DNA from: Styela clava
Taxonomy: Eukaryota > Chordata > Ascidiacea > Stolidobranchia > Styelidae
Assembly (NCBI RefSeq): GCF_964204865.1
Contig: NC_135262.1
Location: 9,920,001 to 9,984,000 of the forward strand
Direction of reading: 5' to 3'
Length of the DNA stretch: 64,000 bases
This document shows positions 49,477 to 62,638 of this stretch, piece after piece. Both the position numbers and the translations under genes were made by a program. The notes beneath the pieces are model-generated. The model searched no databases, was not told where the DNA came from, and worked only from the letters and a program-made list of their open reading frames with translations. The first letter of the stretch is position 1. Each line of letters begins with the position of its first letter.

Positions 49477-50946
49477 CAGGGGTCACCAAACTTTTTTGAC
49501 CGCGGGCCGGGTATGACTCAAATTGTGTTGAAACGGGCCGGATGAATATTTTTGTCAATGCAATACAATAAATTCACAAATGTTGGTAATATCGCAGAAT
49601 ATAGATCGAGAACATCCTAGGAAAAAAATTAACAAGATTTCTATATCTAGACAATTATCCTGAGTTTAGCTGTTATCAAAACGTTGCTGTCATGAATTAG
49701 AAATGTTACAAAATCCGCGGCAAAAAATGTACGCATCACGTCTGCTCGTAAATATATACTACTACGGTCTGCTAAGTACCGTTACGCCGAGTTGAAATAC
49801 CTCTCATAAAAACGAGCTGTAAAAACCTGCTGTAGCTTGGAATTCTATGAAATTTTGACATAATTTAGATAAAATAAACAACTATTATCTGGTATTCGAT
49901 TTTTTTCATTAGCGCATAAATTTCCCAACATTCGACGCTTTTAAAAATTACGCTCCAGTTATACGTAGTGCAAATTAATGATATTGTCTATGGACACCAA
50001 TAAAATGTATGTGGACGTGTGTATTTCTTTCCTAACTTGATACAATTTTTATGAAGTTCGTACAATCAGCACATCGTTAAATATTACCCACAATGAACCA
50101 CTGTCAAACTATCATGCACAACTCCAGCGTTTATTTGCGACGATCTTTCGGCGGTGTCAATGACCGTTGCCAGAATAAAATTCTGAAATAGTCTCAATAT
50201 ACCATAGATGTGACGCACATCGAAAGATTAGTGATTGATATGTGTTATTTTTCCATATTTAGTTCAGTTCTTATCAAAAAAGTAATACAATCATTATGGA
50301 AAAAATTGGCCTGTCGGGCGGTACTAAAATACCGATATCTCCGTTATTTCTTGACCGTTTATTATAAACTTGGTATTGTTTTCTATTTTTACTCAGATCT
50401 TTCCACTGGAGCAGTTTTTATTTAAATCGGATGGACTTCAATTTTTTTTGTAACATACCTACATGAATATCCGCATTAAAGCAGTACAAAAGTTAGTGTG
50501 GCTTTTGAAAGTGGAGCAGTACGCGAGGGATTACAGTACTGCACAAAATGCACATTCGACGTTTATTTTAGCACAAAAAACAAACAGATTTGTCGAAAGC
50601 ACGCGCCACGAGTGTACAAGTGTATCGCAGAAAACGTTACGTTATGGTAGCATTCAAAGTCGCAAAAACGAAGTTTTGTTTACAACCACGACTGAAAATC
50701 TGTCAGGGTGACAAAAGTGTCTGAGCGGACGCGGAAATGCCTATTATTACGTCACTTTTATGCATCTTGCCGATTGGCCAATGTTACGAAATAAACAAAG
50801 ACGACGATGCTCGTGAAAATCTCTCTTAGAAAAAAATTTAGCCATTTTTGTGTGTTATTGCGGACCGGATAAAATGACGCCGCGGGCCGGATAAAATGAC
50901 GTCGCGGGCCGGATCCGGCCCGCGGGCCGTAGTTTGGTGACCCCTG
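49477..50946. mobile_element. hAT element (CAGGGGTCACCAAAC family), long copy
   Basis: The left end CAGGGGTCACCAAAC and right end GTTTGGTGACCCCTG are inverted repeats with GCGGGCCG words just inside. A perfect duplication CTTTAGAT lies at 49469-49476 and 50947-50954. It is 1470 bp. A sister copy lies at 58988-60223. Three repeats of CGGGCCGGATAAAATGACG-like sequence precede the right end. Confidence 0.92.
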
Positions 50947-51358
50947 CTTTAGATAAAGTAAATGCACAAAATTCATGTTTAATGATTGGAGAGTGTAGAC
51001 ATATAAATAAAATTTCAAATTGACAATAAAATTCACAAAAATAAATACAAGTTGAAAAATTAAAATCTGAAATGCCTGATTTGTTTTCAACTGTACCACT
51101 ACTCTATACAACGCAGGTCGCCAACTACATAACATGTCAGTTTCAATTGCGAATTCCTCATATTGTCAACTTTTCAAACATTGCCCCTTTTTTTTGTATA
51201 TAGTACCTTTATATATATATATAAATATTACGATACAAGCTTTTATTTAGGCTGGTATCATTACTAATGCTACTTCTTTTATTTTCAGTATAACCAAGTG
51301 TTGATATTTATAACAGAATTCTGAAAAACGATCTTTAAAACGTCAAATATATATGAAA

Positions 51359-53539
51359 TTATAGATTGGCGTTTTTCTTTAATGCTTCTTTGTAAGCAAC
51401 ACGCAGATTCTTCACTGGTTCGCCACACGTTTTTTCGTAGTAAGGGAGCTCTTGTATTTTCTTTGTCCACGAGACGACATTTGGATATTCTTTCCATTCA
51501 TTGAAATCAGTCAGTGACAAAAGATGGACTGCCACATAGTAGAATATATCTGAAGTTGTGTTAGAACAAAACAAATCTATGTTAAAGTGCGTAAGAAGTA
51601 GGAAAGTTCTAAATATGTTTTTGACATCTTCCACAATTGTATTATATCCAGTAAATTAAAGCAAATTAAATATAGATATATATTTCAGTTTTGTTTTTCA
51701 AACATATTAATAATCGGTTGGTCACAGTTTTTTGAATAGAAATTATTGGAAATATATTTTTTATAGCTGGAAAAGCCAATATTGCATGTTACTTATGTGG
51801 TTCATATGTACAAACTTAGTTTATGTGTCTTGCTAATTTACATTAACTTACCTGCCAATGAAAAATGATCAGTTGCTGTGTAAGTATGCTTTTCTAGTAA
51901 CTTCTCCACTATTCGTAGTGCTGATTTTGCATTGCTAGTTTTTTCAGGTCTAATTAAATCATTCGACAACAAAACGCCTCCAACATTCTGTGAAAAAATA
52001 CTTAATACTTATCTTCTTTGTATATAACGGTTTTTTCTTAACAGTCTAACGATTTTTTCGTATTCATATTTTCCATTGATTTTACTTCATAGGATGATTT
52101 TACTAGGTTATCAGTCCTCCAGCTTTTTAAGCAAATCTGGGTCAAAGCAATACCAACTCGCTATTTGTCGATAGAATACGCTTTATAAAATTGAGAAATT
52201 TTTAGGAAACATTTGAAGTTTTGTAATTTATTTAGGAATTTGATAGTAGACAGGGTGTACAGGGTGACCCCCAAAAAACGGAACCCATAAATTTCCTAAT
52301 TATGTTAGTTAATAATTTTTTTTACCCTTGAACTTTTGTTTGTGCATAATTGTACCAGGAATCCAGTACGCTTTGCACAAAAATTATGTCACCGACGCCG
52401 AGGAGGTTATTTGAAACATTATGGTGAGAACATAACTTTTGTGTTGAGCGTCCTAGACTACTGAAACGTTGTGGTATAATCATACACAGACAGAATGTTT
52501 AAAGGTAAACTATAAATTTGCTCGATTTTTGTAGAAGTAATTAACAAATTCATGGGTCCTCTAATAATAATTAGGTCACTCTATAAGTGAATATCATTAG
52601 GCAAAAATTTGTTTACGTACAACGTGGCCCATGATTTCATCAAATACATGTTCTCCCACGTAAAGGTGCTGATCAATAACGGCTCTTTCTCTGAGGTCTG
52701 GTGGATAGAGTTGTTGCTTCTGAGTTTCCGACCCATACTGATTGATGAGATAGGTTGCTATTGCTCGACTGGAATAGTGTTGGGAAGGTGGTTATAAAGA
52801 TTTGTCGACAAAGTATCAAAATGGTGATTTTTAGGGGAAAAAAATTGATTTCAAATTTGGCCTCTGGGAAAAGATTTAAAACAAAAACAATAAGATAACA
52901 AGTCCCCCTAAAATTTTTATATACCTCAAGACAAAAATGTGACAATCAGCAGATAAATTGACGCCAAACACTGGTCACGAATTCTCAACTAACTCGATGA
53001 ATAAAAAAGATACTTTGGAAATATATAAACTGATGTCATCATGGTTTTGGACTTGAAAAAAAATTCTGCTAGTTTAAAAAAGACTAAAATTTGGACCTAG
53101 TTTACCTAAACAATCCTTTCACATTTTATTTGATTGAGTTGATGTCTCATTATTCAGTTTTTCAACCAATAGACTGAACCGCAAGTTTTAGTTTTGAGTC
53201 TACCACGCTTTAATTTTCGCGATTTTTTAGTGATTAAAATTAGAATAAAATATTTTTTTCAATCACCTATGCCAATTGCACAATGTAATTTTTCTCGAAC
53301 TCGTGTCAGGTCGAGGAAGGAATCAGTACTTACCTTTCAGCTAAGCGTAAACCGTTATCTTCTATTGCAGGTACTTTTTGTCGGGGATTTATTTCTGCAT
53401 ACCAATTTGTTTTGTGATCTTTATTAATTAAATTGACGTATCGTTCTTCGTACTTCACTCCCAAAAGTTCCAGCACCATCCAAATAGCGCGAGATGGCGC
53501 GCTTACATCCATGTAATAGAATACGATTGGTGACGTCAT
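51359..53539 (-). CDS. Glutathione S-transferase, delta/theta-like (GST-1)
   Basis: Four exons: 53334-53539, 52621-52768, 51852-51987, 51359-51549. They total 681 nt and give 226 aa. The N-terminal thioredoxin-fold domain opens FYYMDVSAPSRA with the candidate catalytic Ser near residue 13, then NPRQKVPAIED and ESRAIATYL (the glutathione-binding cis-Pro and Glu-Ser), as in insect-type delta/theta GSTs. The C-terminal helical domain contains SLAD near DHFSLAG and ends GEPVKNLRVAYKEAL. Family role: cytosolic conjugation of glutathione to electrophiles. It shares exactly the same exon phases and the first three exon lengths (206, 148, 136) with the plus-strand copy at 57371, from which it diverges in a tail-away orientation. 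A mariner-type MITE lies in intron 1, between exons 1 and 2's downstream side (see 52258). Confidence 0.92.
52258..52585. mobile_element. Tc1/mariner-type MITE in the intron between GST-1 exons 2 and 3
   Basis: The left end TACAGGGTGACCCCC and right end GGTCACTCTATA are inverted, with the inner words CCCATAAATTT and AAATTCATGGG matching too. TA dinucleotides at both tips fit a TA target duplication. The right tip lies 35 bp from the exon 2 splice donor at 52621. It is 328 bp and non-coding. Confidence 0.65.
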
Positions 53540-56500
53540 TGTTTTGATATTTTAAGGAAATAATTCTAGGTTTCAAAAACTAAAAGGGAAAAAATTATGT
53601 CAGTTTGCACCGAGAATTAAATTTAATTTTCACATCCTATTCAATATAGTTCAAATTTTAATTATATTGTAATTTTTTGTCTTGTCGTGCAAAACAATGT
53701 GTAGATTTAAATACTTCCGAAGCTAACGACTGCAAGTTATTATATTTCTCATGGGCATTAGGTTCACTATTCGCACAACAATCTCCAAATACCAGTCAGG
53801 ATCAAAAAAATGTGTTTGTTTCTAATTAATAGAATATTTAAAATCTTTGACAAAGCGTTTGGTAAGCAAAATTTATTATTTAGAAACATGCTATGAACAA
53901 ATTTATTGCTTACTTGATTCAAACTGAAGACTCAACTAGAATATATCAATCTATCGACAATGTAACAACACTGCTTTGTCCTCTAATGTTTTAGCTCTGT
54001 AGAATATTGCCCACAAACCTATATATATATATTTTATGAAAGGAAATTAATGGAAGTTTTTTGTATTAGATATAAGATGGTTAAAAACATCTAAGCATGA
54101 TTTGGCTAAAATTATTGCCCTGAAGCGTAACACAAATGCGCTTGAAATGATCTCAAGACGTAAAACAATCACGCATATGAAGTCATATTTTAGTTTTAGA
54201 TTAGTCAAATCATGATGTAGCATCAAAAATATTGTTGCTTCGAATCAATCAATATTAATTATTTTTTGCAATATCAGTATACCATGAAATCGTACTTATA
54301 ATTCACGTGCCAAAAATGAAATAGAAACGTATACTGGGATAAAATTATGTCATTGGTTGAGCTTTTGGCAATCGTTTATGATCAATAAAAACGAATTGCA
54401 AAACCCATATTGAATGAAAATAATCTCACGCAAAAATGCTAAATTTCAACATTGCCAAACACTCATTTTTAGAGATTTTCAGAGACTCATGCCAGAAGAG
54501 ATACTTCCGTCCTTTTTGAAGTCAAAGTAGACCTCTTTTAAATTATGGTTATATAAGGATGAATAAAAAAAGAAATCGGTGCGTTTTATTTTGTTGGCCA
54601 CCCTGTACGAGTAATTAAGTTAGATTATGTCATTATTACGATGATACTGAAAGTGCATTGGATGCCGCCAAGTCACGTTCGGCATCTTTTGCCAAAATCT
54701 TCAGCCGGATGTCGTATTACCAACTGTATGATTCAGCAACAGCTCGTTCAACACAAAAAATAACATATAAGCAAATTAGTTTAAATAAAAATAATAGCTA
54801 CAACTTAGTAAAAACTGTTGTATGGGTGTGTTTTCTGTTTTGCAATAATTCACAAAAAGAAATGGTAATATTAATAGCGTCATTGAACTATTAACGGCAT
54901 TATTAACTAACTAAAAACCAACTTTACGAATTGGGTCGTCTGACTGTTGCAGAAGTGCGTTTCCTTGTTTATATCCTCATGTCACAAAAAATACTTGATG
55001 TGAAGACAAAATTGCGGCATTGGATGGCTTTTAACTTGTCGCATCGCATGGATCACATCACTGGACTGGTATTCTGGTTCTGGGACTGAGAGTTACCTTC
55101 AACAGTCATCACACGTGCACAAGTTATCGCAATAATTAAGATTCCAAGTATAATTTAGAATAATCAATTTGATTTTAAACAAGAAAGATACGCTCAAATA
55201 TATGGACACGTAGCGCCACCTATTGGCAAATTCGAATGACGTCACACAGAACGTTGAAAAACACTGTCCACTATAATAATAATGAATTGACTACGCAACT
55301 GTCGTTTCGATGTAAAACCATTGTCAAATAAATATAAATTGCGTTGGCTGATGCTTTCATTGTTCAAATCGGGCATAGCACATAAATAAAGCTACTGAAT
55401 AGCTGTATAGGCAATGTTTACATCTTGTTAGATAATCATGTTGTACGTCATACTTATACCTAAATATAGTAGATACCCAATACTTGAAATAAGTCGTGTA
55501 AACGAAATGAAATACATATTTCGGCCATAAAACCTTGTGAGTAAATATGAAGTCTGGACAACAGTTATTTTGTGCAGCAACCGGGAAACAGACCGTGCCG
55601 TATCAAGTACCAAGCACATTTGTATTAGTTTAGATGTGATGTATGTAATTGTTATGAATAGTTTTTTTAAGCAATTGTCCTATTTGGAAATAATTAGTTC
55701 AATTTGGCATGTTTCAAAATGAGACAGGAATGAATAGATACAATAAGACCTTAACATAATCAGGAGAATCAATGTGCAATTATGATTCATCAATATCGAA
55801 TCGTCTTGAAAGACTAAATATTTTTCAGAACAAATTGGAACAACAAAACGCCCACCTTAATAACCTAAATCGTACGGGTTTTGCAATTCCGCCAAAATAA
55901 AGCATTGAAATCATTGAAATATTTGTGTCAAGCAAGAGTTATATGTTCTGTTTACAAACGTTTTCGCGTTCATTCGCTTTCGACAATGATTCAGCGAAAC
56001 CGATACGTTACGAATTAATTGTTGCGACTTGAATAGCAAGTTATTTTATTTATTTTATTACGGAGGATAAGCATTCATGCGGAAAATATTCAGCGTATCG
56101 TATAGACCGGTAGATTCCACAGAGAATACCTTCGAGTTCAATTCAGATTAAAGACTAGTTTTAAGTATGCAGTCCGACATATATGCTGGTACAGCGTTGT
56201 ATATCAAGGATGACAAAATATAAGCGTAGTGTTATACCTCAAACGTAGCAAACGTACATAACACTATGATGTAAAAAAGGCAATCGAAATTTTCAGACAG
56301 GTGAGTTTCCTGTTTGATCAAGATTTGATTGAAAAGTATTTTGCTTATAAGACTGTGAGAGATCGATCAGCGTTTGCTTCATACATAAGATTGCAAAGCA
56401 TCTTTATAAGCATGCAGAGTAGAAAATTAATTGCTGTAGGAACATGTCTTAATATTAAGATACTTGTGTACGTACCATAAGCTATGGTAACCTTTGCCCA

Positions 56501-57370
56501 GAATCAATTATACATTTAAATTACGACGTCGCTGTGAATTCTTCCTTTTTCCGGCTGTTTCGTAGAAAACAACTTACGTTTATTTTTGTGGAATCGAAAT
56601 CAGTATGCTATCCAAATAAATAACTCTTCTAATTCCTCGTGCTTTAAGATGCAATGTAGTTCTTCACTTAGCAGATATAAGTTAAGCATTTTTAAAAATG
56701 TTTAATTGTTTTATACAAAAATATGATTTATACTAATGGTGGAATGAAAAAAATTGCTTAAACTGCATCGCATCGTAACGATCAGTTCATTAAATGAATT
56801 GAGAATTGATCACGACAATATTGTATACGAGAATTCGTGGTGCGCGGAAATTGGGTCTAGCACTTGTTATGGCATCACTATGTACACACGTCGTATATCG
56901 GCGGTGTCTATATGGTATAAATTGATTTCAATGTCTATCAAGAAGTTGCAGTGCAGTACTACAGTAGTTGGTCACTAAAAGGTCGGTCTCGTTGTTTTGA
57001 AAGTTATAAAGCAAAAAACATTACTGAATGACAATACATATTTGCAGGTGTACATATGAAGAATAGCAAAGTAATGCACAGGCATAACAAAATCGTGGGG
57101 AGATGAAAGCCGATTATCTTTCTTTAGTACACATTTGTATGAAGACGATATTTGAGTCTTAACGGCGAAGCCTAATTTTAATGTGACCAACTACAAATAT
57201 TTAAAAAACATCATATATATATATTATTAGACTTTAATTGTAATTTTGATCTTCCAGTTTCGCTAACGCCGCCGAACAATAAGACACGTCATCGTTAACA
57301 TCGTTCTTATTTCCTTATTATATGTTATCTATTATATATTCAGCTTTGTATTTATAATTACAAATTACCG
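53540..57370. other. Intergenic spacer between divergent GST-1 and GST-2
   Basis: Contains the presumptive promoters of both genes at its ends. No other gene is supported. At 54594-54607 a segment ending GTTGGCCACCCTGTA looks like a solo mariner-type right end. AT-rich simple repeats occur near 54019 and 57215. Confidence 0.45.
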
Positions 57371-58932
57371 ATGATGTCGGATCTTCATTTTTACTACATG
57401 GATGCAAGTGCACCGTCTCGCGGTGCCTGGACTGTGATAGAATTGTTGGGATTGAAATACACCGAACATATTATTAATTTAATAAAAGAAGAACACAAAA
57501 CTGAGTCTTACGCAAAAATCAATCCCAGACAAAAAGTTCCGGCTCTGGTTGATGGAGATCTCCACCTATCTGAGAGGTGAAATATTCTTTAAAAATGAAA
57601 TTCAAACACAAATATAATCACAAATTTTATATATTTAAACGAATTTTACATTTTCAGTCGAGCGCTTGCTACCTATCTGGTGAGTAAATACGGAACGCAA
57701 TGTGGAAAACAACAACTCTATTCAATCGATGTCAAGCAGAGAGCATTGGTTGACAAACATCTTTACATAAGCGTGGATGTAATGGATATTGTCCAGAGTT
57801 ATGTGGTGAGATACAGTTTGGGTCGAGAATCGAGATATTTAATTACTTAGTAATCTTACTCACTTAGTAATCAAATATTAATTGTGCTCTGTATAAGATT
57901 TCTTTATACAACAGAGACCTAAATCAAAGATGATTAAAGTAAAAGATAATTTTAGCTGTACACCACGCTTCTTAAAACTGTTGAAGTTAAATATGATTCA
58001 TGTGCTATGCTTAATTCTACATTGTTTTTATTTTGTAATTTATTGTTTTGTTGTACAAGTGTACAAATATTAAATAATAATTTCAACAAATAACATGTGA
58101 TATATGTTTTCATTTAGTAAAGTAATATCGCAACTTTTGACTTGTTCGTATCAAACCCAAAAATTGTTAGCTCTCGTCATCTAATACGTTTGTACACACA
58201 AAAGAATTATGATGTGCTCGTATATGGGGTCTGCTATGGGTGTAACCGTTTTACTGTTATTTTATTCAACTACATTTTTCCAAACAAGATACACTGATCG
58301 TTTCAGAATGTCGCTGGGGTTGTGCTGTTTGGAGGACAAATGCATCCAGAAAACTTGGGTGAGGTTGAAAAAGTTTTTGCCATGGTTGAATCATTTTTGG
58401 CTGGAGTAACCTTCGTGGCAGCAGATCATTTAACATTGGCGGGTGAGTTATCCAAATGATACAAATTTTATAGATTTATTCTGTTTCATGCATTAATTTC
58501 TCGTAATTTAATTAAGTTCAGGCCCTTCCCATACCATGTCGCCTTCTATCTCAATTGTAAAGATTGAGCCATTGTTTTTGAACCAGAATATTAAATATAT
58601 AAAATTCGATGAACACAAAAAATAACATCGCCTGTCTAATCTATACGATCGGATATTATTTAGTCATATAAGCAACGTTCACGTAAGGTATTCACAACAT
58701 ATCTATCATGTAGCTTCAATTGGTTTATTTTTAAGATATTTTCTACTACGTTCCAATCCAATTGTTAACTTTGACTGAATTCGACGGCTGGCAAAATTAT
58801 CCAAACATCATGGAGTGGAGAAAAAAAGTAGAAGCGATTCCGTGCTATGATAAAACATTGGGCTCCCCTGTTGCGAATTTACGAGTTGTATATCAGAAGG
58901 CTCTGGAAGAAAACCCAAAGAAGAAACAATAG
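57371..58932 (+). CDS. Glutathione S-transferase, delta/theta-like (GST-2)
   Basis: Four exons: 57371-57576, 57658-57805, 58307-58442, 58736-58932. They total 687 nt and give 228 aa. The domain order matches GST-1: FYYMDASAPSRGAW, NPRQKVPALVDG, SESRALATYL, then LYSIDVKQRALVDKHLY in the helical domain and the terminal GSPVANLRVVYQKAL. Intron positions and phases (2, 0, 1) are the same as in GST-1. The start could be the first or second of two adjacent ATG codons; the first gives the same exon length as GST-1. It is closer in sequence to GST-3 than to GST-1. A hAT element sits 55 bp after the stop, likely inside or just past the 3' UTR. Confidence 0.93.
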
Positions 58933-58987
58933 TTAGAACAAACAAATATATAGTATATCATTTATTTGAGAAGAATATCCTTTAAAT

Positions 58988-60223
58988 CAGGGGTCACCAA
59001 ACTTTTTTGACCGCGGGCCGGGTATGACTCAAACTGTGTTGAAACGGGCCGGATGAATATTTTTGTTAATGCAATACAATAAATTCACAAAAGTTGGGAA
59101 ATTTATTCAACAATATATATTCTACATTTCTGAAGACTTGAAATTTAAATTCTATCTATATCACAGAATATATGTCGAAAACATCCTAGGAAAACAAATA
59201 TACAAGATTTCTATATCTAGACAACTATTCTGAGTTTAGCTGTTATTGAAACGTTGCTGTCATGAATTAGGAATATTACAAAATCCGCTTTTTCGCGCCA
59301 AAATATGTACGCATCACGTCTGCTAAGTACCGTTACGCCGTGTTGGAATACCGCTCATAATAACGACTGCGGACTGCCTGCTGTAGCTTAGAATTCCATG
59401 AAATTTTGACCTAATTTAGATAAAATAAATAACTATTATCTGGTATTTGATATTTTTTATTAGCGCATAAATTTCCCAACATTCGACGCATTCAAAAATT
59501 ACGCTCCGGTTATACGTAGTGCAAATTTATGATATTGTCTATAGACATCAATTAAATTCATTTGAACGTGTGTATTTCTTTCCTAACTTGATACTTAGCA
59601 ATTTTTATGAAGTTTTCACAATCAGAACATCGTTAATTATTACCCACAATGAACCACTGTCAAACTATCATGCAAGACTCCAGCGTTTATTTGCGACGAT
59701 CTTTCGGCGGTGTCAATGACCGTTGCCATAATAAAATTCCGAAATAGTCTCAATATTCCATAGATGTGACGAACATCGAAAGATTAGTGATTGATATGTG
59801 TTCTTTTTTCATATTTATTACAGTTCTTAGTAAAAAAGTAATACAATCCTTATGGGAAAAATTGGCCTGTCGGGCGGTACCAAACTTACAACTCCTGAGG
59901 AGGCAAATGATGATTGACTTATTTGATTCATACTTAAATTTCCGAAACACAACCAAAAACTAACGAATAGCATTCAAAGTCGCAAGAACGAAGTATTGTT
60001 TACAACCACGACTGCAAATCTGTCAGGGTGACAAAAGTGTCTGAGCGGATGCGAAAAGGCCTATTAATACGTTACTTATTTGCATCTTGCTGATTGGCGA
60101 ATGTTACGAAATAAACAAGAAAAGACGATGCTCGGGAAAATTTCCCTTGGAACAAAATTGTGCCATTTTTGCGTGTTATTGCGGGCCGGATCCGGCCCGC
60201 GGGCCGTAGTTTGGTGACCCCTG
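58988..60223. mobile_element. hAT element (CAGGGGTCACCAAAC family), short copy
   Basis: The same termini as 49477-50946. Flanks CTTTAAAT (58980-58987) and CTTCAAAT (60224-60231) agree at 7 of 8 bases. It is 1236 bp; relative to the long copy it lacks part of the right interior and has a short extra segment near the left end. The small ORF at 59766-59963 is shared only because the DNA is homologous. Confidence 0.9.
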
Positions 60224-61815
60224 CTTCAAATTAAAAATAACGCCAAATTTCTATCCGTGATTCAAGTGTATTTCGTGCAGCATTTTTTTTCGTTTCAAAA
60301 CACTTTTATCTTAATAATGTTTTTACTAGTGCGACCATGACATTGTTGACATTCTGTGTAATAATAATTTCGATAACTGAGGAATGTTTGAAATAGTGTG
60401 GACCAAGTGAATATACCCCTTACCCACAGGCTTCCGTCCCTTTACACAACTAAATAAACAGCAAATAAACAGTATAAATAGTTGACTTACAAAATTTGAG
60501 TAATTAAGACAATTTTGAAGGTATTTTTATCTTGTGGTTGTCATGGAAGCAATGTGTTTTAGAGCAGGTTCGGTTTAAAATGAAGAAACATATTTAGTTC
60601 AATTAAAGAAAGATTGAAAGTCGCGTCCGCGGAAATTGTTTCATGCATGTTAATGACATGAATGTATATTAATGGATTTTCACGCGAAGACAAGAAGAAA
60701 AGCAATTAAGCGCAGTATTAATAGCGTGCAGTAGTTTATTGATTAATTATTAGAACTTGCAAATTGGTTGCGGAACGCGCGCTTCTCAGATACCGCGGTC
60801 TATAAAAAAACAGTGTCGTGTTAGGTTGACTGTACATAAGGCTGTGGTTGAAGTTATCGTTGTTGTGAAGTAGATTTAGTTATTAAACATATACTATGAT
60901 AGAGCCTTAGTAGGTGTGTTTATTTTTTATTGATTCAAGCCTTCTTTCCCATAATCCTACGACAATTATAATTTCGAAAACATTGCGGATTTTCTCAACT
61001 GGATATCCAAACACGTGTCGTACGTACGCACTGCTATCTTACATAACTCTAGAATATATGTTCTAACATGCTTTCAATTTTAAGCCCAGTAGAAGTATAT
61101 TCAATCAATATTAGGATAGAGTTTAGCGTTCTTCTGTACATTAATTCATTTTATCAGTTTGTAACATATGTTAATATTTTTCAATTCTCGACTCTCGAGT
61201 ATGCTTGGCCTCTACTTTTCACGAGTTAATTTGTTGTACGTCTTCGTGCGTTTTTGCCTTGAGGGTTTAAATGCGAGTAAATCCGAATATTATGATCATA
61301 TAGGAGAAAGATAATAAAAATTGCAGTACGCCGAAATAATATTAATTATTTTTTACGGTGTTCAAAGCGTTCAATAAAAACAAAACATTTTCATCAAGAA
61401 TGTGTATGTTATTTTACTATGGCGCTTCAAGAGGATTCTGCTTCAAAAATGATTTCTCAAGTGGTATTCGTTTCCTGTCTGCTGTCGATAGTTGAACATA
61501 ACGCTGTATGGTATGCATGGATGCGTGCATTCGTGCAAAGTACCATTTGGCGGAGCCAAGCAACGGTACTATAAGGACAATAGTAGGACAAATTTCCTGG
61601 TACAGTTGCGCTGTTAGTAATATTTAGATGAAAACGCTATTAGAGTTACTAATATTAGTATAGTCGTCGTAAATCCTTCCAATGCTGAGTATTATTTATT
61701 GGAAACTATCGAATCTATTGTTCAAATTGTAGCAAAAAAATACTGAATAGCTATATGCATTTGAATGTGTGCAGTAAATATATTTAGTTTCTTAGTTACA
61801 TAATCAACAACTAGC
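60224..61815. other. Intergenic region upstream of GST-3
   Basis: No gene or repeat pair was recognised. A short imperfect inverted repeat AGTACC...GGTACT lies near 61539-61571. The promoter of GST-3 should lie at the right edge. Confidence 0.4.
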
Positions 61816-62382
61816 ATGTCCGATCTACATTTTTACTATATGGATAAAAGTTCCACATCACGCGGCGTTTGGACCGTGTTGGAATTGCTTGAATTGAAAT
61901 ACACAGAACATTACATTGACTTAATAAAAGGGGAGCATAAGACGGAATCTTATGCAAAAATCAATCCGAGACAACTGGTTCCAGCACTGATTGACGGAGA
62001 ACTTCACTTATCTGAGAGGTAAAATTACTTCTTTAGCTAGATGTTAAAATACAGTTCAAAGCCAAGTGTAAAAAACGAAACAATACTACGTGACTATAAG
62101 TGACCCCAATGATTTAGCACAAAGATTTTGTTGCGAATATTGAAAGAAGAAACCATATAGTTAGGAATAAAATCTCGTATATATTATAATATTTTACGGA
62201 CATTAGTAAATGCAAAAAATCTTCACTTTTTTAGTCGAGTTATTGCAACTTATCTTGTGAGTAAATACGGAACACAATGTGGACAACAACAACTTTATCC
62301 AACAGACGTGGAAAAAAGAGCATTGGTTGACAAACATCTTTATATTGGGCTAGATGTATCAGATGCGATCGGTGCCTTTGTG
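61816..62382 (+). CDS. Glutathione S-transferase, delta/theta-like (GST-3), 3' part outside the window
   Basis: Exon 1 is 61816-62018 (MSDLHFYYMDKSSTSRG ... ELHLSE) and exon 2 is 62235-62382 (SRVIATYLVSKYGTQCGQQQ ... AFV). Splice phases and exon 2 length (148) are identical to GST-2, and the protein is very similar, so it is a recent tandem duplicate. The expected exons 3 and 4 are not found up to 64000. Intron 2 is therefore over 1.6 kb or the gene is truncated. Thr replaces Ala in the SAPSR motif (SSTSR), next to the candidate catalytic Ser. Confidence 0.8.
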
Positions 62383-62462
62383 GTGAGAAACATTTCGATT
62401 TCACGATATATACCGGTAATTTACGATTTCCAACACGATTGTAACTGTTTATATCTATAGAA

Positions 62463-62638
62463 CAGGGGGGTCCAAACCAATGCCCGCGAGCCACATGTGG
62501 CCCGCCGCTTCATCATCAGTGGCCCGCGTCGCATTTGCGAGAGGGTGAAAAAAAATATGGCATTTGATGTTGTTTCGTCATTATAAAATAGCCAGAAAAA
62601 TTGTGCGATCCCGAATCTGTCAACCTTGGACCACCCTG
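62463..62638. mobile_element. hAT MITE in GST-3 intron 2
   Basis: The left end CAGGGGGGTCCAAACC and right end CCTTGGACCACCCTG are inverted, with GTGGCCCGC words inside. Flanks CTATAGAA and GTCTAGAA agree at 6 of 8 bases. At 176 bp it is the smallest hAT copy in the window. Confidence 0.75.

Noticed and set aside
50210-50425. Conserved small ORF also seen at 59766-59963
   Set aside because: The similarity is explained by the two hAT copies being homologous DNA; the downstream halves diverge by indel, and no transposase domain is visible.
52258-54607. A single 2.35-kb mariner element from TACAGGGTG at 52258 to CACCCTGTA at 54607
   Set aside because: It would contain GST-1 exons 1 and 2. A closer and better right end (GGTCACTCTATA) is at 52585, so the 54.6-kb end is treated as a separate remnant.
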